From contig NZ_JAUTDR010000002.1 in NCBI RefSeq assembly GCF_030649675.1, positions 1 through 64,000 of the forward strand: a stretch of DNA of 64,000 nt, in the 5' to 3' direction. Below the pieces are notes generated by a model. The model was not told the origin of the DNA and did not search any database. It saw only the letters and a program-made list of their open reading frames with translations. Position numbers and translations under genes: made by a program. This document shows, one piece after another, positions 51,093 through 60,298 of this stretch (the stretch's first letter is position 1; every line of letters starts with the position of its first letter). The stretch is from Haliea sp. E1-2-M8 (GTDB lineage Bacteria > Pseudomonadota > Gammaproteobacteria > Pseudomonadales > Halieaceae).

Positions 51093-53549
51093 TCAGTTAC
51101 CGCCGAACTTCATGCCCACTTCCAGGCCATAGGACCGCGGCTGGCCGTAGTAGGTCATGGTCCACAGATCCCCCACCGGCAGTTCACCCACCCGATACTC
51201 TTCGTCGGTCAGGTTGCGGCCGTAGAGGCGGGCAAAGAACCGCTCATCGGCAGTGGTGTAGGTAACACTGGCGTTGACCAGGGTGCGGTCATCGGTCATG
51301 CCATGGTACTCGGGCGCCACGTTTGAATAGACAAAGATCGCCTCGTCTTCATACGTCGCCCCGGCTACCCAGGTCAGGTCGCCATTCATGAAGTTGTGGG
51401 TGTAGATGGCATCCAGGCTCCACTGCCACTCCGGTGCACGGTTGACGTCCTCATCACTGAGGTCAATGTCGATGGTGCCGTCGAAGTTGGTGTCGGCCAG
51501 GAACTCGTCGTACTCACTATGCAGGTAGCCGGCGTTGCCGCGCAGGGTGAGGTTGTCGGTGAGGACCGCCGTCATTTCCATTTCCAGACCGTAGGAGGAA
51601 AGATCAGCCGCGTTGAAGAAGCGGGTTTCCTGGAAGCTGCCGCCGAAGGGGTTGTCGAACACCGCCACCAGGTCGCGCTGGGCATCCGAATACTCCACAT
51701 AGAAGGTAGCCATGTTCAGACGCAGGCGGTTGTCCATGAACTCGCCCTTGAAGCCCAGTTCCAGCGAGTCAGCGATTTCCGGATCTGTTGGCGCCGCAGA
51801 AGCGGCAGTGATCGGCGAGCCAGACGTACCGGTCTGGTCGTTGTAGGCACCGCTTTTGAAGCCTCGTGAATAGTTAAAATAGGCGAACAGGTCATCGGAG
51901 AAGGTGTGGCTGACCGTTACCCGCCAGGTCGGCTCTTTCCAGGTCTCGTCGTCGCTGAACACGCCATCCGGATAGCGGCCGAAGTCCGCTGCCTGCAGCG
52001 GCGAGTTGAAGTTACGCCAGGTCAGGTTGGGGTCGAAACCACCGTTGAGCTGCTGGAAAAATACCTGGTTGCGACCGGTCCAGGATTTTTCCTCGTTGGT
52101 GTAGCGGAAACCGGCAGAGACCGTCCACTTTTCATCGAGATCGTAGCTGCCATCCACGAACAGCGCCCAGTTTTCTGCCTCCTGTTCGTTGCAGAGGATC
52201 TGGGGATTGTTGTCCCACCAGGTGGGGTCACCAAAGAACTGGGTGCCCAGGCCGAGCAGGTCGAGAAAACCCAGAACCTGTACCACACAGAAGGTGGTAT
52301 CGTCTTCCTGGTAGAAGCCACCAACCACATAGTTGAAAGGGCCGTTCAGGTTGGAAGCGAGGCGAATTTCCTGCTGGAAGGTTTCCCGGTCATCGACGCG
52401 GTTGGCGTCAAACAGTGAGCCACCCGGGCCGACTTCGCCAGTGTAGGTCGAGGGCAGCTGGCTTTCCTGCTTGCGCAAGCCGGTCACCGAACTCAGGGTG
52501 TAGTTCTCCAGCTGCCAGTCCATATTCAGGTAGTAGCCGTCGATATCCACCTGATGGCCATCGGACATATTCATCAGGAGGTCATCGCGGTTACTGATAC
52601 CCGCCTTCTTCACCTGGTCGCCGCCGGGGTCGGAGGTCAGACCAAGGAAGTTGAATACCAGCGGCGCGCCGGGGGGTGTGCCGTTGGCCACCGGTGGCGA
52701 ATCACCGTTGTCGCGGATGATCTCGTACTGGGCGAGGGCGGTGAAGTTGGCGGTCGGCTCCCACTGCGCTTTAAGCCGCGCGGAAATTGAATCATCGCCG
52801 CCCAGCTTGCTGCCATCACCGCGGCCGGATGTGCCCAGCGCCGGGTGGGTGGGGTCGAAGGCGGTGACCGGGCCATACTCGGCATTGTTGCGCCAGTAGC
52901 CGTCGGACTCCATGTACAGGCCCGAGGCGCGCAGCGCCAAAGTGTCTCCTACCGCCACGTTGCCGGCAACGCGGGTTTCAAAGCGGCCGAAGTTCTCAAC
53001 CTTGCCCTGGATTTCCAGCGAGTTCTCCCCCATCACCGGGCGCTTGGTCTTGACGTTGACCACGCCGCCGGTGGTATTTTTGCCGAACAGGGTCCCCTGG
53101 GGACCGCGCAGCACTTCGATCTGGGCGATATCGAACATCTCCAGCAGCTGCGACTGGATGTGCGGAATCACGAAGTCATCGATGGTGACGCCGACCTGGG
53201 GGTCCTGGTAGACAATGATCGAGGTTTGGCCCACACCGCGCATGGCGAAGGAGGCGGCGTTGAAGCCCGCCGGCTTGGCCGCGGAAAAGTTGGGCACCAG
53301 GCTGGCGATGTCGCCAAGGTCGCGCGGGGTCAGTTGCTCGATATCGTTGCTGGTAATGGCACTGACCGATACTGCCGTGGTCTGGATGTCGGTTTCGGTG
53401 CGACGGTTGGCGGTGACCAGCACCTCCTCCAGTTGCGCCATGGCGGTCAGTGGCACACCACCCAGCATGGGAACACTGGCCATGGCCAGCGCCAGCGGCA
53501 GCGCCTTTGCGGTAAACCGCAGCTTGGGATCACTCTTGCTGTTTATCAT
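51093..53549 (-). CDS. TonB-dependent outer-membrane receptor
   Basis: An 818-residue receptor. Signal peptide (LPLALAMASVPMLGGVPLTAMA), TonB box region EEVLVTANRRTE, plug (about residues 45-180, with FGKNTTGGVVNVKTKRP and FAMRGVG) and a barrel ending SYGLEVGMKFGGN. It is similar in style to the receptor at 45078-47324 but not a close duplicate. It stands between the Rieske oxygenase (70 bases upstream) and the GST-like gene, in the same orientation as the CoA-dependent catabolic genes, so it probably imports their substrate. Followed by a terminator-like hairpin. Confidence 0.93.
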   Translation of the reverse strand: MINSKSDPKLRFTAKALPLALAMASVPMLGGVPLTAMAQLEEVLVTANRRTETDIQTTAVSVSAITSNDIEQLTPRDLGDIASLVPNFSAAKPAGFNAASFAMRGVGQTSIIVYQDPQVGVTIDDFVIPHIQSQLLEMFDIAQIEVLRGPQGTLFGKNTTGGVVNVKTKRPVMGENSLEIQGKVENFGRFETRVAGNVAVGDTLALRASGLYMESDGYWRNNAEYGPVTAFDPTHPALGTSGRGDGSKLGGDDSISARLKAQWEPTANFTALAQYEIIRDNGDSPPVANGTPPGAPLVFNFLGLTSDPGGDQVKKAGISNRDDLLMNMSDGHQVDIDGYYLNMDWQLENYTLSSVTGLRKQESQLPSTYTGEVGPGGSLFDANRVDDRETFQQEIRLASNLNGPFNYVVGGFYQEDDTTFCVVQVLGFLDLLGLGTQFFGDPTWWDNNPQILCNEQEAENWALFVDGSYDLDEKWTVSAGFRYTNEEKSWTGRNQVFFQQLNGGFDPNLTWRNFNSPLQAADFGRYPDGVFSDDETWKEPTWRVTVSHTFSDDLFAYFNYSRGFKSGAYNDQTGTSGSPITAASAAPTDPEIADSLELGFKGEFMDNRLRLNMATFYVEYSDAQRDLVAVFDNPFGGSFQETRFFNAADLSSYGLEMEMTAVLTDNLTLRGNAGYLHSEYDEFLADTNFDGTIDIDLSDEDVNRAPEWQWSLDAIYTHNFMNGDLTWVAGATYEDEAIFVYSNVAPEYHGMTDDRTLVNASVTYTTADERFFARLYGRNLTDEEYRVGELPVGDLWTMTYYGQPRSYGLEVGMKFGGN

Positions 53550-53619
53550 TATGACTTACTCCTGCACATAGGTTGTTGGTGTCTTGTTTCGGCGTTCTCC
53601 GCCCTGCTGCCCTTGCCTG

Positions 53620-54972
53620 CTACTTCGCCAGCCTGCGCTCCAACTCCACATGGAAGTGCCGCAGGCGCTGCTCCTGTTCGCTCCAAAGCTGGCCGTCAAA
53701 GCCCCGTGAACGCATGCCCTGCTGCACTACCGGCAGCAGGGAAGAATCCTGGCTGAGCACCAACCCCAGGTTGGCATCGTCGGCAATGCCGTAGTGCTCG
53801 GTGGCGGGGCGCTGCTTGCCGCTGGTGTCCGTGCCCTCCGGCAGACCCATCCAGCCCGGCGGCTTGTAGCTGCCATCCGCCACCGGGAAGATCAGGGTCA
53901 TGGTGTCGTAGTAGAAGCGCTCCGGGTCCGTCTCGTGGGGCAGGAACCGCATCAGGAACACCGCTTCCGGATGGCAGCCGATCTGGACGTTGGGGAATAT
54001 CCCCGTCGCCCAGCTGTCCGATAGCTGGCCATCGACAAAGCGGTCGTACTCCAGGCCCAGCCGCCGTGCCCGGGCACGCTTGCCCTCCTGGATCGCGCGG
54101 CGCACATCGGCGGCGGTGCCGTTGAAGCCAGAGGGATCAATGCCCGCGTCCTCCAGCATCATCTTCAGACCCTCGCTCACTGTAGTCTGGTCGTGGATGC
54201 GCGGGCTGGGCTGCCCCAGAGGCACGATCATGCGGCTGGCGCCGTTCGGGTACAGATCGTACTGCACGTTCAGGTCACCCATGACCCCGCGGGTTTCCGG
54301 GTGCACTGCATGCAGGTGGTAACTCTCGTAGAAGGCTTCCACGCCCACTTTCCAGTTCGCGCCCCATTCACTGCGGACGTGGCGCACCACCTTCATCTCG
54401 TCGAGCCGATAGGCCTCAAGATAGCCCTCTGGCAGGCCGATCGCCTCCAGCAGCGGCCCCGGCCTGGCATCCATGTTGATGAACACGATGCCTGCATGGG
54501 TGTTGCAAGCCACCGGCTTGAGACCGGGCCGGTGGGCGATCACTTCCGGCTTGAAGTACTCTTCGTCGGTAATCCGGCGCAGCTCCCCGGTATTGTTAAA
54601 GCTCCAGCTGTGGAAGGGGCAGACAAAAACCTTGCGATTGCCGCGCTCCTCTTGCACCAAACGGGCACCCCGGTGGCTGCAGACATTGTAGAAGGCGCGC
54701 ACACCTTCTTCCGTGCGGGTGACGATGATCGACTCGTTGCCAATATCGAACAGGAAGTAATCGCCCACCTTGGGGATATCCGCTTCTACCCCGGCAATCA
54801 GCCAGCTGCGAGTCCACACCTTGTCCCACTCGCGAGCCATGTAGTCGCGGCTGAAATAGCCCTCCTTGCCGGCGATGTCGACGCCATTGTCGAGGTCCGG
54901 CTGCTTTGACTCCAGAGACTCCGCGGGAGCATCCGGATTGATGACTGCTATCGGAATTCCTTTCGCATTCAT
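53620..54972 (-). CDS. Rieske non-haem iron oxygenase, alpha subunit
   Basis: A 450-residue ring-hydroxylating-type oxygenase. The [2Fe-2S] site is complete: C98-S-H100 and C118-P-F-H121 (CSHRG and CPFHSW). The mononuclear iron site has H219 and H224 in ESYHLHAVHPE after ANWKVGVEAF, where the usual Asn is Ala. No beta subunit, ferredoxin or reductase gene lies nearby, so electron partners come from elsewhere and the enzyme may be an alpha-only type. It would hydroxylate or demethylate the imported substrate. It begins 12 bases after the DUF35 gene in the same operon. Confidence 0.92.
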   Translation of the reverse strand: MNAKGIPIAVINPDAPAESLESKQPDLDNGVDIAGKEGYFSRDYMAREWDKVWTRSWLIAGVEADIPKVGDYFLFDIGNESIIVTRTEEGVRAFYNVCSHRGARLVQEERGNRKVFVCPFHSWSFNNTGELRRITDEEYFKPEVIAHRPGLKPVACNTHAGIVFINMDARPGPLLEAIGLPEGYLEAYRLDEMKVVRHVRSEWGANWKVGVEAFYESYHLHAVHPETRGVMGDLNVQYDLYPNGASRMIVPLGQPSPRIHDQTTVSEGLKMMLEDAGIDPSGFNGTAADVRRAIQEGKRARARRLGLEYDRFVDGQLSDSWATGIFPNVQIGCHPEAVFLMRFLPHETDPERFYYDTMTLIFPVADGSYKPPGWMGLPEGTDTSGKQRPATEHYGIADDANLGLVLSQDSSLLPVVQQGMRSRGFDGQLWSEQEQRLRHFHVELERRLAK

Positions 54973-54984
54973 GGTTGATCTCCT

Positions 54985-55386
54985 CTAGTCTCGACTTTCG
55001 AGTGTAAATACCGGCAGGCTCACGCTGTCCGACCAGGCCGCAAAATCGACCTGTACCGGCGCTCCCACCGCAACGTCTTCCGGGGCGCAGGCAACGATGT
55101 GACTCATCATGGTCGGCCCCTCTTCCAATGCCACAAGGGCCACCACATAGGGTGCCTCATAGGCCGCCGATATCCCGCGCCGCACTACGGTGAAACTGCG
55201 CACCCGGCCGCGGCCACTGGCGGCGGTCCAGGACAGGTCACGGCCGTGACAATCTGCACAGATGATCCGCGGGTAGAACTGGTAGGCGCCGCAGCTGCCG
55301 CAGCACTGCAGACGCAGTTCGCCCACCCGGCAGCCGGCGATGAAGGTTTCGACGAGGGTTCCGGGTGTCGGCTGGATTTTGTTCAT
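54985..55386 (-). CDS. DUF35 OB-fold/Zn-ribbon protein, partner of thiolase-like enzyme
   Basis: A 133-residue protein. Residues about 25-60 form a zinc ribbon (CCGSCGAY and IICADCHG, two C-x2-C pairs), followed by an OB-fold (about 65-133; VRSFTVVRRG, PYVVALVALEEG). DUF35 proteins form complexes with thiolase-like enzymes, and in steroid catabolism with Ltp2-type aldolases. The ATG at 55386 is one base after the thiolase-like gene stop, supporting a complex. The longer open frame overlaps that gene and is unlikely. Confidence 0.9.
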   Translation of the reverse strand: MNKIQPTPGTLVETFIAGCRVGELRLQCCGSCGAYQFYPRIICADCHGRDLSWTAASGRGRVRSFTVVRRGISAAYEAPYVVALVALEEGPTMMSHIVACAPEDVAVGAPVQVDFAAWSDSVSLPVFTLESRD

Positions 55387-55387
55387 G

Positions 55388-56557
55388 TCAGCCTGCCTCC
55401 CGGCCGAGAACCAGTGTGCTGTGGCTGGACATGATCCCGCCCTGGGCATGCAGCAGACCGACGCTGGCGTTGGCCACCTGGCGCTCGCCCGCGCTGTGAC
55501 GCAGCTGCCACACTGACTCGGTCAGCGCGAACATGGAGCCGGGGTTGCCCGGGTGGCAGTGGGACAGCAGGCCGCCGTGGGTATTCACCGGCAGTGCGCC
55601 ACCGGGGCCGATACCAGTGCTGGCAATAAATTCACCGCCCTCGCCCTTGGCGCAAAAACCGAGGTCCTCCAGTTCCACCAGTACCGTCGGGGTAAAGCAG
55701 TCATAAAGCTGGGCGAAATCCATATCCCGTGGACCCAGCCCCGCCATGGCGTAGGCCCGTTGTCCCGACTCCACCGCAGCCGAAGTGGTCAGGCTGCGGG
55801 CCTGGCTGATGTGTTCGTGGCTGTGGCCTTCGCCTACCCCCAGCAGATACACCGGCGCGTGGGGAAAATCCCGCGCCCGCTCAGCGGAGGTCAGCACGAT
55901 CGCGGCACCGCCGTCGGACACCAGCGAGCAATCCAGCAGATGCAGCGGGTCGGCAATCATTCGCGAGCCAAGCACATCGTCCACGCTGATCGGGTCGCGC
56001 TTCTGCGCCGCCGGGTTGCGCGCCGCGTGAGCCCGACAGGCCACAGCAACTGCGGCGAAGTGCTCAGGCCTGGTGCCGTATTGCGCCATGTGCGCCTGCG
56101 CGATCAGCGCGTAGTAGGCCGGCACCGTGGGGCCGTAGGGCTGCTCGTATTGCGGGTGCCCGGTGGAGGACTGCATCAGCATGGCCTGGTCGCGGGTGAG
56201 ACCGCTGCGCAGGCTGTCCGCCATCGAAATCACGATGGTCTCCGCCATCCCCGTGGCAATCGCCGCGGCGGCGTGATGCAGCACAGAGAAAGTGGTGCCA
56301 CCACCGGCGCCGGCGGCAAAGCAGTAGCGCGGAAAAATCTGCAAATACTCGGCGATGGCCTCCGCGTGATACAGCATTGGCTGGGACATGCTGTTGCAGG
56401 TCACCAGTCCATCCACCTCGGTCTTGTCCAGGCCGGCATCCGCCAGCGCCAGCAGAATGGCCTCGACACAGAGCTCTGTGGCGGTGGCGTCGGGCACGAT
56501 GCCAACCCGCGTATCCGCGGCGCCGACAATGGCGACCTTGCCGCGCAGGCTGGCCAT
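55388..56557 (-). CDS. SCP2-thiolase-like protein without nucleophilic Cys (Ltp2-like aldolase candidate)
   Basis: A 389-residue protein of the SCP2-thiolase superfamily: VAIVGAADTRVG at the start, central KRDPISVDDVLGSRMI, and the C-terminal VNTHGGLLSHCHPG region with its His residues. At the place where thiolases have the acyl-accepting Cys the sequence reads AGAGGGTTFSVLHHA, so that Cys is missing. The same is true of Ltp2-type retro-aldolases of sterol side-chain degradation, which act with a DUF35 protein, encoded immediately downstream here. The stop of the MaoC gene overlaps its start by one base. A C-C cleaving aldolase on acyl-CoA is the favoured guess; a non-catalytic thiolase is the alternative. 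Confidence 0.85.
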   Translation of the reverse strand: MASLRGKVAIVGAADTRVGIVPDATATELCVEAILLALADAGLDKTEVDGLVTCNSMSQPMLYHAEAIAEYLQIFPRYCFAAGAGGGTTFSVLHHAAAAIATGMAETIVISMADSLRSGLTRDQAMLMQSSTGHPQYEQPYGPTVPAYYALIAQAHMAQYGTRPEHFAAVAVACRAHAARNPAAQKRDPISVDDVLGSRMIADPLHLLDCSLVSDGGAAIVLTSAERARDFPHAPVYLLGVGEGHSHEHISQARSLTTSAAVESGQRAYAMAGLGPRDMDFAQLYDCFTPTVLVELEDLGFCAKGEGGEFIASTGIGPGGALPVNTHGGLLSHCHPGNPGSMFALTESVWQLRHSAGERQVANASVGLLHAQGGIMSSHSTLVLGREAG

Positions 56558-56991
56558 CAGGCGCCCATGACCGCGGTGGCGACGCCGGGGGTGATAACTT
56601 CATCGGCCTCATTCACGATAAATACCTCGATGCGCACTTCGCCGCTTGCGCCATCGATGGCGACCACCTTGCCGCCGGAACGGAGCGTCTCACCAATATA
56701 GCTCGCCGCGCGATTGGAGTATTCGATGCCCACCAGTCGGCCGGCATCACCCAGCCATTCTTCGACGCACTGGTTGAGCCAGTCGCCCAGCATCGGGCCG
56801 GCGATCACCAGCCCGGGGTAGCCCTCGACCTCGGTCGCATAGGGGTGGTCAAAATGAATCCGGTGTGCGTTCCACAGCGCCGCGTTGTACAGGAACAGCT
56901 GCACATTGTCGGGCTTGAGTTCGCGCCCCGGCAGTTCGTCTCCCACCTGTACGTTGGCCAGTGGCAATCTCTCGGTCAGTGACACTGTCAT
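56557..56991 (-). CDS. MaoC-like hot-dog hydratase subunit
   Basis: A 144-residue hot-dog fold protein. LFLYNAALWNAHRIHFDHPYATEVEGYPGLVIAGPMLGDW (about residues 30-70) carries the hydratase 2 motif, with Asp and His in HFDHPYA and the G-x-V-I-A-G-P segment. Together with the next gene it resembles two-subunit ChsH-like enoyl-CoA hydratases, where this subunit holds the catalytic residues. It would hydrate an enoyl-CoA so that the thiolase-like partner can cleave it. It overlaps the stop of the upstream dehydratase gene by one base (TAATG) and ends overlapping the thiolase-like start. Confidence 0.87.
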   Translation of the reverse strand: MTVSLTERLPLANVQVGDELPGRELKPDNVQLFLYNAALWNAHRIHFDHPYATEVEGYPGLVIAGPMLGDWLNQCVEEWLGDAGRLVGIEYSNRAASYIGETLRSGGKVVAIDGASGEVRIEVFIVNEADEVITPGVATAVMGA

Positions 56992-57446
56992 TACCTCAGA
57001 ATTCTCGTGGTTTTTTCGCGGATTACCGGCTCACCGGCCTCGTTGACAATCTGCATGTCCACCTCGTAGAAAATCAGCGGTCCCGAGCGTCCGTGTTTTT
57101 CATAGATATTGGTCAGGGTGCGGGTCGCGGTCAGCCAGTCCCCGGGATAAACCGGCTGCAGATAGTCGATCTTCAGGCCCCCTGCCATGGCCCGCTCCAG
57201 CGGGAATTTCGGCAGCAACTTGTCGATGGACACCCCATCGGCTGAAAGCTCCTCCAGCTCCACCACGTCCCAGAACAGGGCCACGTGAAACATCGGCGGC
57301 GCCTGATCACCATCCAGATACTTGCGCTGGCGGTTGCCGGTCGCAATGGCGTACTTGCGGATGTCCCGTCGGGTCACCAGCTCGCGGTGCGGCGCACTCT
57401 GGCGCCCGATATTGGCGAGCAGCTCGTCACTGAGCAGGGTGGTCAT
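56991..57446 (-). CDS. FAS1-type dehydratase/MaoC N-terminal-like subunit
   Basis: A 151-residue hot-dog protein of the PF13452 type: IRKYAIATGNRQRKYLDGDQAPPMF (about residues 29-53), VYPGDWLTATRTLTNIYEKHGRSGPLIFYEVDMQIVN (about 99-135). It is the usual non-catalytic partner of the MaoC-like protein encoded next. The ATG at 57446 overlaps the ligase stop (ATGA). The frame is open far upstream through the ligase gene, but that is an out-of-frame shadow. Confidence 0.87.
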   Translation of the reverse strand: MTTLLSDELLANIGRQSAPHRELVTRRDIRKYAIATGNRQRKYLDGDQAPPMFHVALFWDVVELEELSADGVSIDKLLPKFPLERAMAGGLKIDYLQPVYPGDWLTATRTLTNIYEKHGRSGPLIFYEVDMQIVNEAGEPVIREKTTRILR

Positions 57447-58999
57447 ACCTTTCTTTCTCCCGTGTTCCAATAGGGGTCGCGCAGCTCGCGCTTGAGGATC
57501 TTGCCGGTGGGCGCCTTGGGCAGGCTGTCGACAAAATCCACCGAGCGCGGCTTCTGGTAGGACGCCAGGTGCTGGCTCGCGGCGGCGATGATCTCTGCCT
57601 CGGTGGCGCTCATGCCGGGCTTGAGCACCACCACGGCCTTGACCGACTCGCCCCACTCCGTATCCGGGATACCGAAAACAGCGGACTCGAGCACTGCCGG
57701 GTGCTGGTGGATGGCCGCCTCGACCTGGGTGCTGTAGATATTCTCGCCCCCGGAGATGATCATGTCCTTGGCGCGATCGACAATGAATATATAGCCCTCT
57801 TCGTCCCACACCGCGACATCGCCGGTACGCATCCAGCCGTCGCGCAGGGTCTGCGCGGTGAGGTCCGGGCGCTGCCAGTAGCCGACCATGTTGGCCTCGG
57901 ACTGCACCAGGATCTCGCCGGGGGTGTTGCCGTCGCGAGGCACGGCATTGCCGTCAGCGTCCACCAGCTTGATGCTGGTCATGAATCCTTCCCGGCCACA
58001 GGAACTGAGGCGCTCGGGATGAATTCCGGCAATGGCGTTGAGGTGGTCTTCCTGGGACAGGAAACTCATGGTCATGCCTTCGGTCTGGCCATAACCCTGG
58101 ATCAATGTGCAGGGAAAAGAGTCCAGTGCGGCCTTGACCACGCTGTGGGGCATGGGGCCCCCGCCGTACTGGATGTTGCGCAGGCTGCTCAGGTCGTAGT
58201 TGGCGAAGTTGTCTACCGCCATCATCCAGTTGAGCATGGTAGTGATGCCCAGGAAGGCCGACACCCGCTCGCGCTGGATAACCTCCAGTGCCAGCTTTGC
58301 CTCGAAATTTATCAGCACCAGGGGACAGCCGTGGGCCATGTAGTTCATCGCCAACCCCACCGGGATGTGGAACATCTGGCCGGTGAGCATGTAGACGTCC
58401 GAAGGCACGATGCGCTCGGCAACAGTCTGGTTGATCATGCCCGCGAACAGGGAGCGGTGCGTGTGCAGAGCACCCTTGGACTCGCCGGTGGTGCCGCCGG
58501 TATAGAGAATCAGCACCGGGTCATCGTCGCCAACCGCAGCCGACTGGGGCGGCTCTTCGGCGTTGGCGGCAGCCAGCAGCGCGTCGTAACTGCCGTCACT
58601 GCCGGTACCAAAACCAAGACAGTGGGGAATGTCGGCGTCCGCGGCCAGAGCCGCTGCGATGTCTGCATACTCGCCGGAGTGAACCAGTACCCGCGGCTCG
58701 CCCCCGGCAGCTATTTTCAACAACTCGGCGTTGCCCAGGCGCCAGTTCAGCGGCTGCACAATCAGGCCGATACGGGCGCAGGCGTAGTAGACCTCCATGA
58801 ATTGGATGCAGTTTCTGGCGAGCACGGCCACGCGGTCACCCTTGCCCAGCCCCAGCTGCGTTGCCAGCCCGTTGCCCAGACGGCGCACGCGTTCATCCAG
58901 TTCGCCATAGCTCATGCGCCGGTTGTTCGGCACATCGATCAGTGCTTCCCTGGCGGGCGCCAGGCGCGCCGTCTTGGCTGGAATCTTGCCTATGTTCAC
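57443..58999 (-). CDS. Acyl-CoA synthetase (AMP-forming)
   Basis: A 518-residue adenylating enzyme. LILYTGGTTGESKGALHTH (about residues 168-186) is the P-loop motif, YGQTEG the A5 motif, GWMRTGDVAVWDEEGYIFIVDRAKDMI the hinge region, and PKAPTGKILKRELRD the C-terminal Lys motif. It activates a carboxylate of the catabolic substrate as CoA thioester using ATP, and is coupled by ATGA to the hydratase genes. The N-terminus lacks membrane segments; cytoplasmic. It starts 11 bases after the SnoaL-like gene. Confidence 0.93.
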   Translation of the reverse strand: MNIGKIPAKTARLAPAREALIDVPNNRRMSYGELDERVRRLGNGLATQLGLGKGDRVAVLARNCIQFMEVYYACARIGLIVQPLNWRLGNAELLKIAAGGEPRVLVHSGEYADIAAALAADADIPHCLGFGTGSDGSYDALLAAANAEEPPQSAAVGDDDPVLILYTGGTTGESKGALHTHRSLFAGMINQTVAERIVPSDVYMLTGQMFHIPVGLAMNYMAHGCPLVLINFEAKLALEVIQRERVSAFLGITTMLNWMMAVDNFANYDLSSLRNIQYGGGPMPHSVVKAALDSFPCTLIQGYGQTEGMTMSFLSQEDHLNAIAGIHPERLSSCGREGFMTSIKLVDADGNAVPRDGNTPGEILVQSEANMVGYWQRPDLTAQTLRDGWMRTGDVAVWDEEGYIFIVDRAKDMIISGGENIYSTQVEAAIHQHPAVLESAVFGIPDTEWGESVKAVVVLKPGMSATEAEIIAAASQHLASYQKPRSVDFVDSLPKAPTGKILKRELRDPYWNTGERKV

Positions 59000-59010
59000 C
59001 CGTCGCGACC

Positions 59011-59442
59011 TCAGTAGCTTTTGTCGAGTTCGAGATGGCGCTGCAGCAGCTGCCAGACACCCTCGCGCTGCACCACGCGGTCTTGATAGACCCCCGCCGA
59101 CAGCAGTGAGATCGCGCCGTTTTCGGTCGCAAACAAAGTCAGGTTGGAGACCACAGTGACACCCTCTTCGCTGCCGGTATCCGCCGGAAAGAAAATATTG
59201 GAGACCACGTGTCGACGCTTGTCGGTCTGTTCGGCCATGGCGCCGGTCATCAGTTGCATGATGCCTTCGCGGGTTTCAAAGGGACCGATCAGATCGCCCC
59301 CGGCGATGCGCATGCTGAAGCTGGCGTCCTCGGCGAAGCTCGCAGCAAGCATTTCCACATCGCGCTCATCGAGGGCATAGGCCGCGCGCGACAACAGCTC
59401 GTGGATCGCGAGCTTTTCCTCTGTATCGAGTACGCTGGTCAT
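59011..59442 (-). CDS. SnoaL-like/NTF2-fold protein
   Basis: A 143-residue protein: IHELLSRAAYALDERDVEMLAASFAEDASFSM is the helix-helix-strand start, and RHVVSNIFF with WQLLQRHLELD the sheet. It is the third SnoaL-like protein of the island and belongs to the same SnoaL_4-like type. The ATG at 59442 overlaps the SDR stop (ATGA), so the longer frame to 59556 is rejected. Reaction unknown; a dehydration or isomerisation step is possible. Confidence 0.85.
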   Translation of the reverse strand: MTSVLDTEEKLAIHELLSRAAYALDERDVEMLAASFAEDASFSMRIAGGDLIGPFETREGIMQLMTGAMAEQTDKRRHVVSNIFFPADTGSEEGVTVVSNLTLFATENGAISLLSAGVYQDRVVQREGVWQLLQRHLELDKSY

Positions 59443-60254
59443 ACCCTTTCTCCCATTCCAAGCACGTCCAGAGTGCCGCGCCAGGCGAGGGAACCCCCGT
59501 CTATCAGCCACACGGCACCGTTGATGAAACTGGCCGCGGGGCTGGCGAGAAAGCACACCAGCTCAGCGACATCCTGCGGCTGACCCATCCGCGGAATCAG
59601 GTGAGTCATGGTCATGGTGTTGAGCATGGCCTTCTGGTCCGGCGCGGCGGCCAGGAAGTCGTCGACCATTTTCGTGTGAATGGACCCGGGGCAGTAGCAG
59701 TTCACCCGGATACCATCGGGCGCGAGGTCCACCGCCAGCATCTTCGTCATCTGCATCACCGCGCCCTTGCTGGAACCGTAGGCGACGCAGTTGGGGTAGC
59801 CGGTAATGGAGCTGGTGGAGCCGGCATTGATGATGGACGCCTGGCTGCTCTGGCGCAGCCAGGGTAGTGCGTACTTGGCGCAGAGCCAGACCCCGGTAAC
59901 GTTGATCGCCATCACCTTGTCGAAGGTGGCACGGCTCATGTTCTCCAGCGACAGCCCACCGCCGAGCATGCTTTCGTGAATACCGGCGTTGTTGTGCAGC
60001 ACATCAATGCCGCCAAGCTGCTCCGCCGCCGCCTGCATCAGCGCCTGCACCTGGGCCTCATCGCTCACATCACAGTGCTGGTAGCAGGCCGTGCCGCCCT
60101 CGGCGCGAATACCTTCAGCCACCGCTTCACCATTGGCATCGTTGGCGTCCGAAAGCATGACCCTGGCGCCATGGCTCGCCGCCAGGCGCGCGGTGCCGGC
60201 GCCGATACCGGCCCCCGCGCCCGTAATCACGAAATTCATGCCTGCAATCTGCAT
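59439..60254 (-). CDS. Short-chain dehydrogenase/reductase
   Basis: A 271-residue classical SDR. VITGAGAGIGAGTARL (about residues 9-24) and SDANDAN (NAD-type Asp) form the cofactor site, NNAGIHE follows, and NAGSTSSITG with VAYGSSKGA supply Ser, Tyr and Lys. It is the first gene of a long operon that reaches the PQQ dehydrogenase at 48251. Its promoter region, with two palindromes, is shared with the divergent TetR gene, so it is likely TetR-controlled. An alternative start is the ATG at 60239. Confidence 0.9.
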   Translation of the reverse strand: MQIAGMNFVITGAGAGIGAGTARLAASHGARVMLSDANDANGEAVAEGIRAEGGTACYQHCDVSDEAQVQALMQAAAEQLGGIDVLHNNAGIHESMLGGGLSLENMSRATFDKVMAINVTGVWLCAKYALPWLRQSSQASIINAGSTSSITGYPNCVAYGSSKGAVMQMTKMLAVDLAPDGIRVNCYCPGSIHTKMVDDFLAAAPDQKAMLNTMTMTHLIPRMGQPQDVAELVCFLASPAASFINGAVWLIDGGSLAWRGTLDVLGMGERV

Positions 60255-60266
60255 TTTATAATTGTT

Positions 60267-60284
60267 CCTTGAATTATATTCAGG
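60267..60284. promoter_or_regulatory. Palindromic operator 1 in SDR/TetR divergent spacer
   Basis: TGAAT-N3-ATTCA within CCTTGAATTATATTCAGG is near-perfectly symmetric. It lies 13 bases upstream of the SDR start, overlaps an AT-rich promoter-like stretch (TATAAT on the minus strand), and resembles operator 2. Likely bound by the TetR protein of 60384-61028. Confidence 0.6.
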
Positions 60285-60298
60285 ATAATAGTGGCGCC

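Noticed and set aside
55388-56557. Reading the thiolase-like gene as a normal acetyl-CoA acetyltransferase.
   Set aside because: The position of the nucleophilic Cys is occupied by Gly/Ala, and the DUF35 and MaoC neighbours fit an aldolase module better.
57569-59017. A 482-codon plus-strand frame opposite the acyl-CoA synthetase.
   Set aside because: Antisense shadow; the minus strand has all adenylation motifs.
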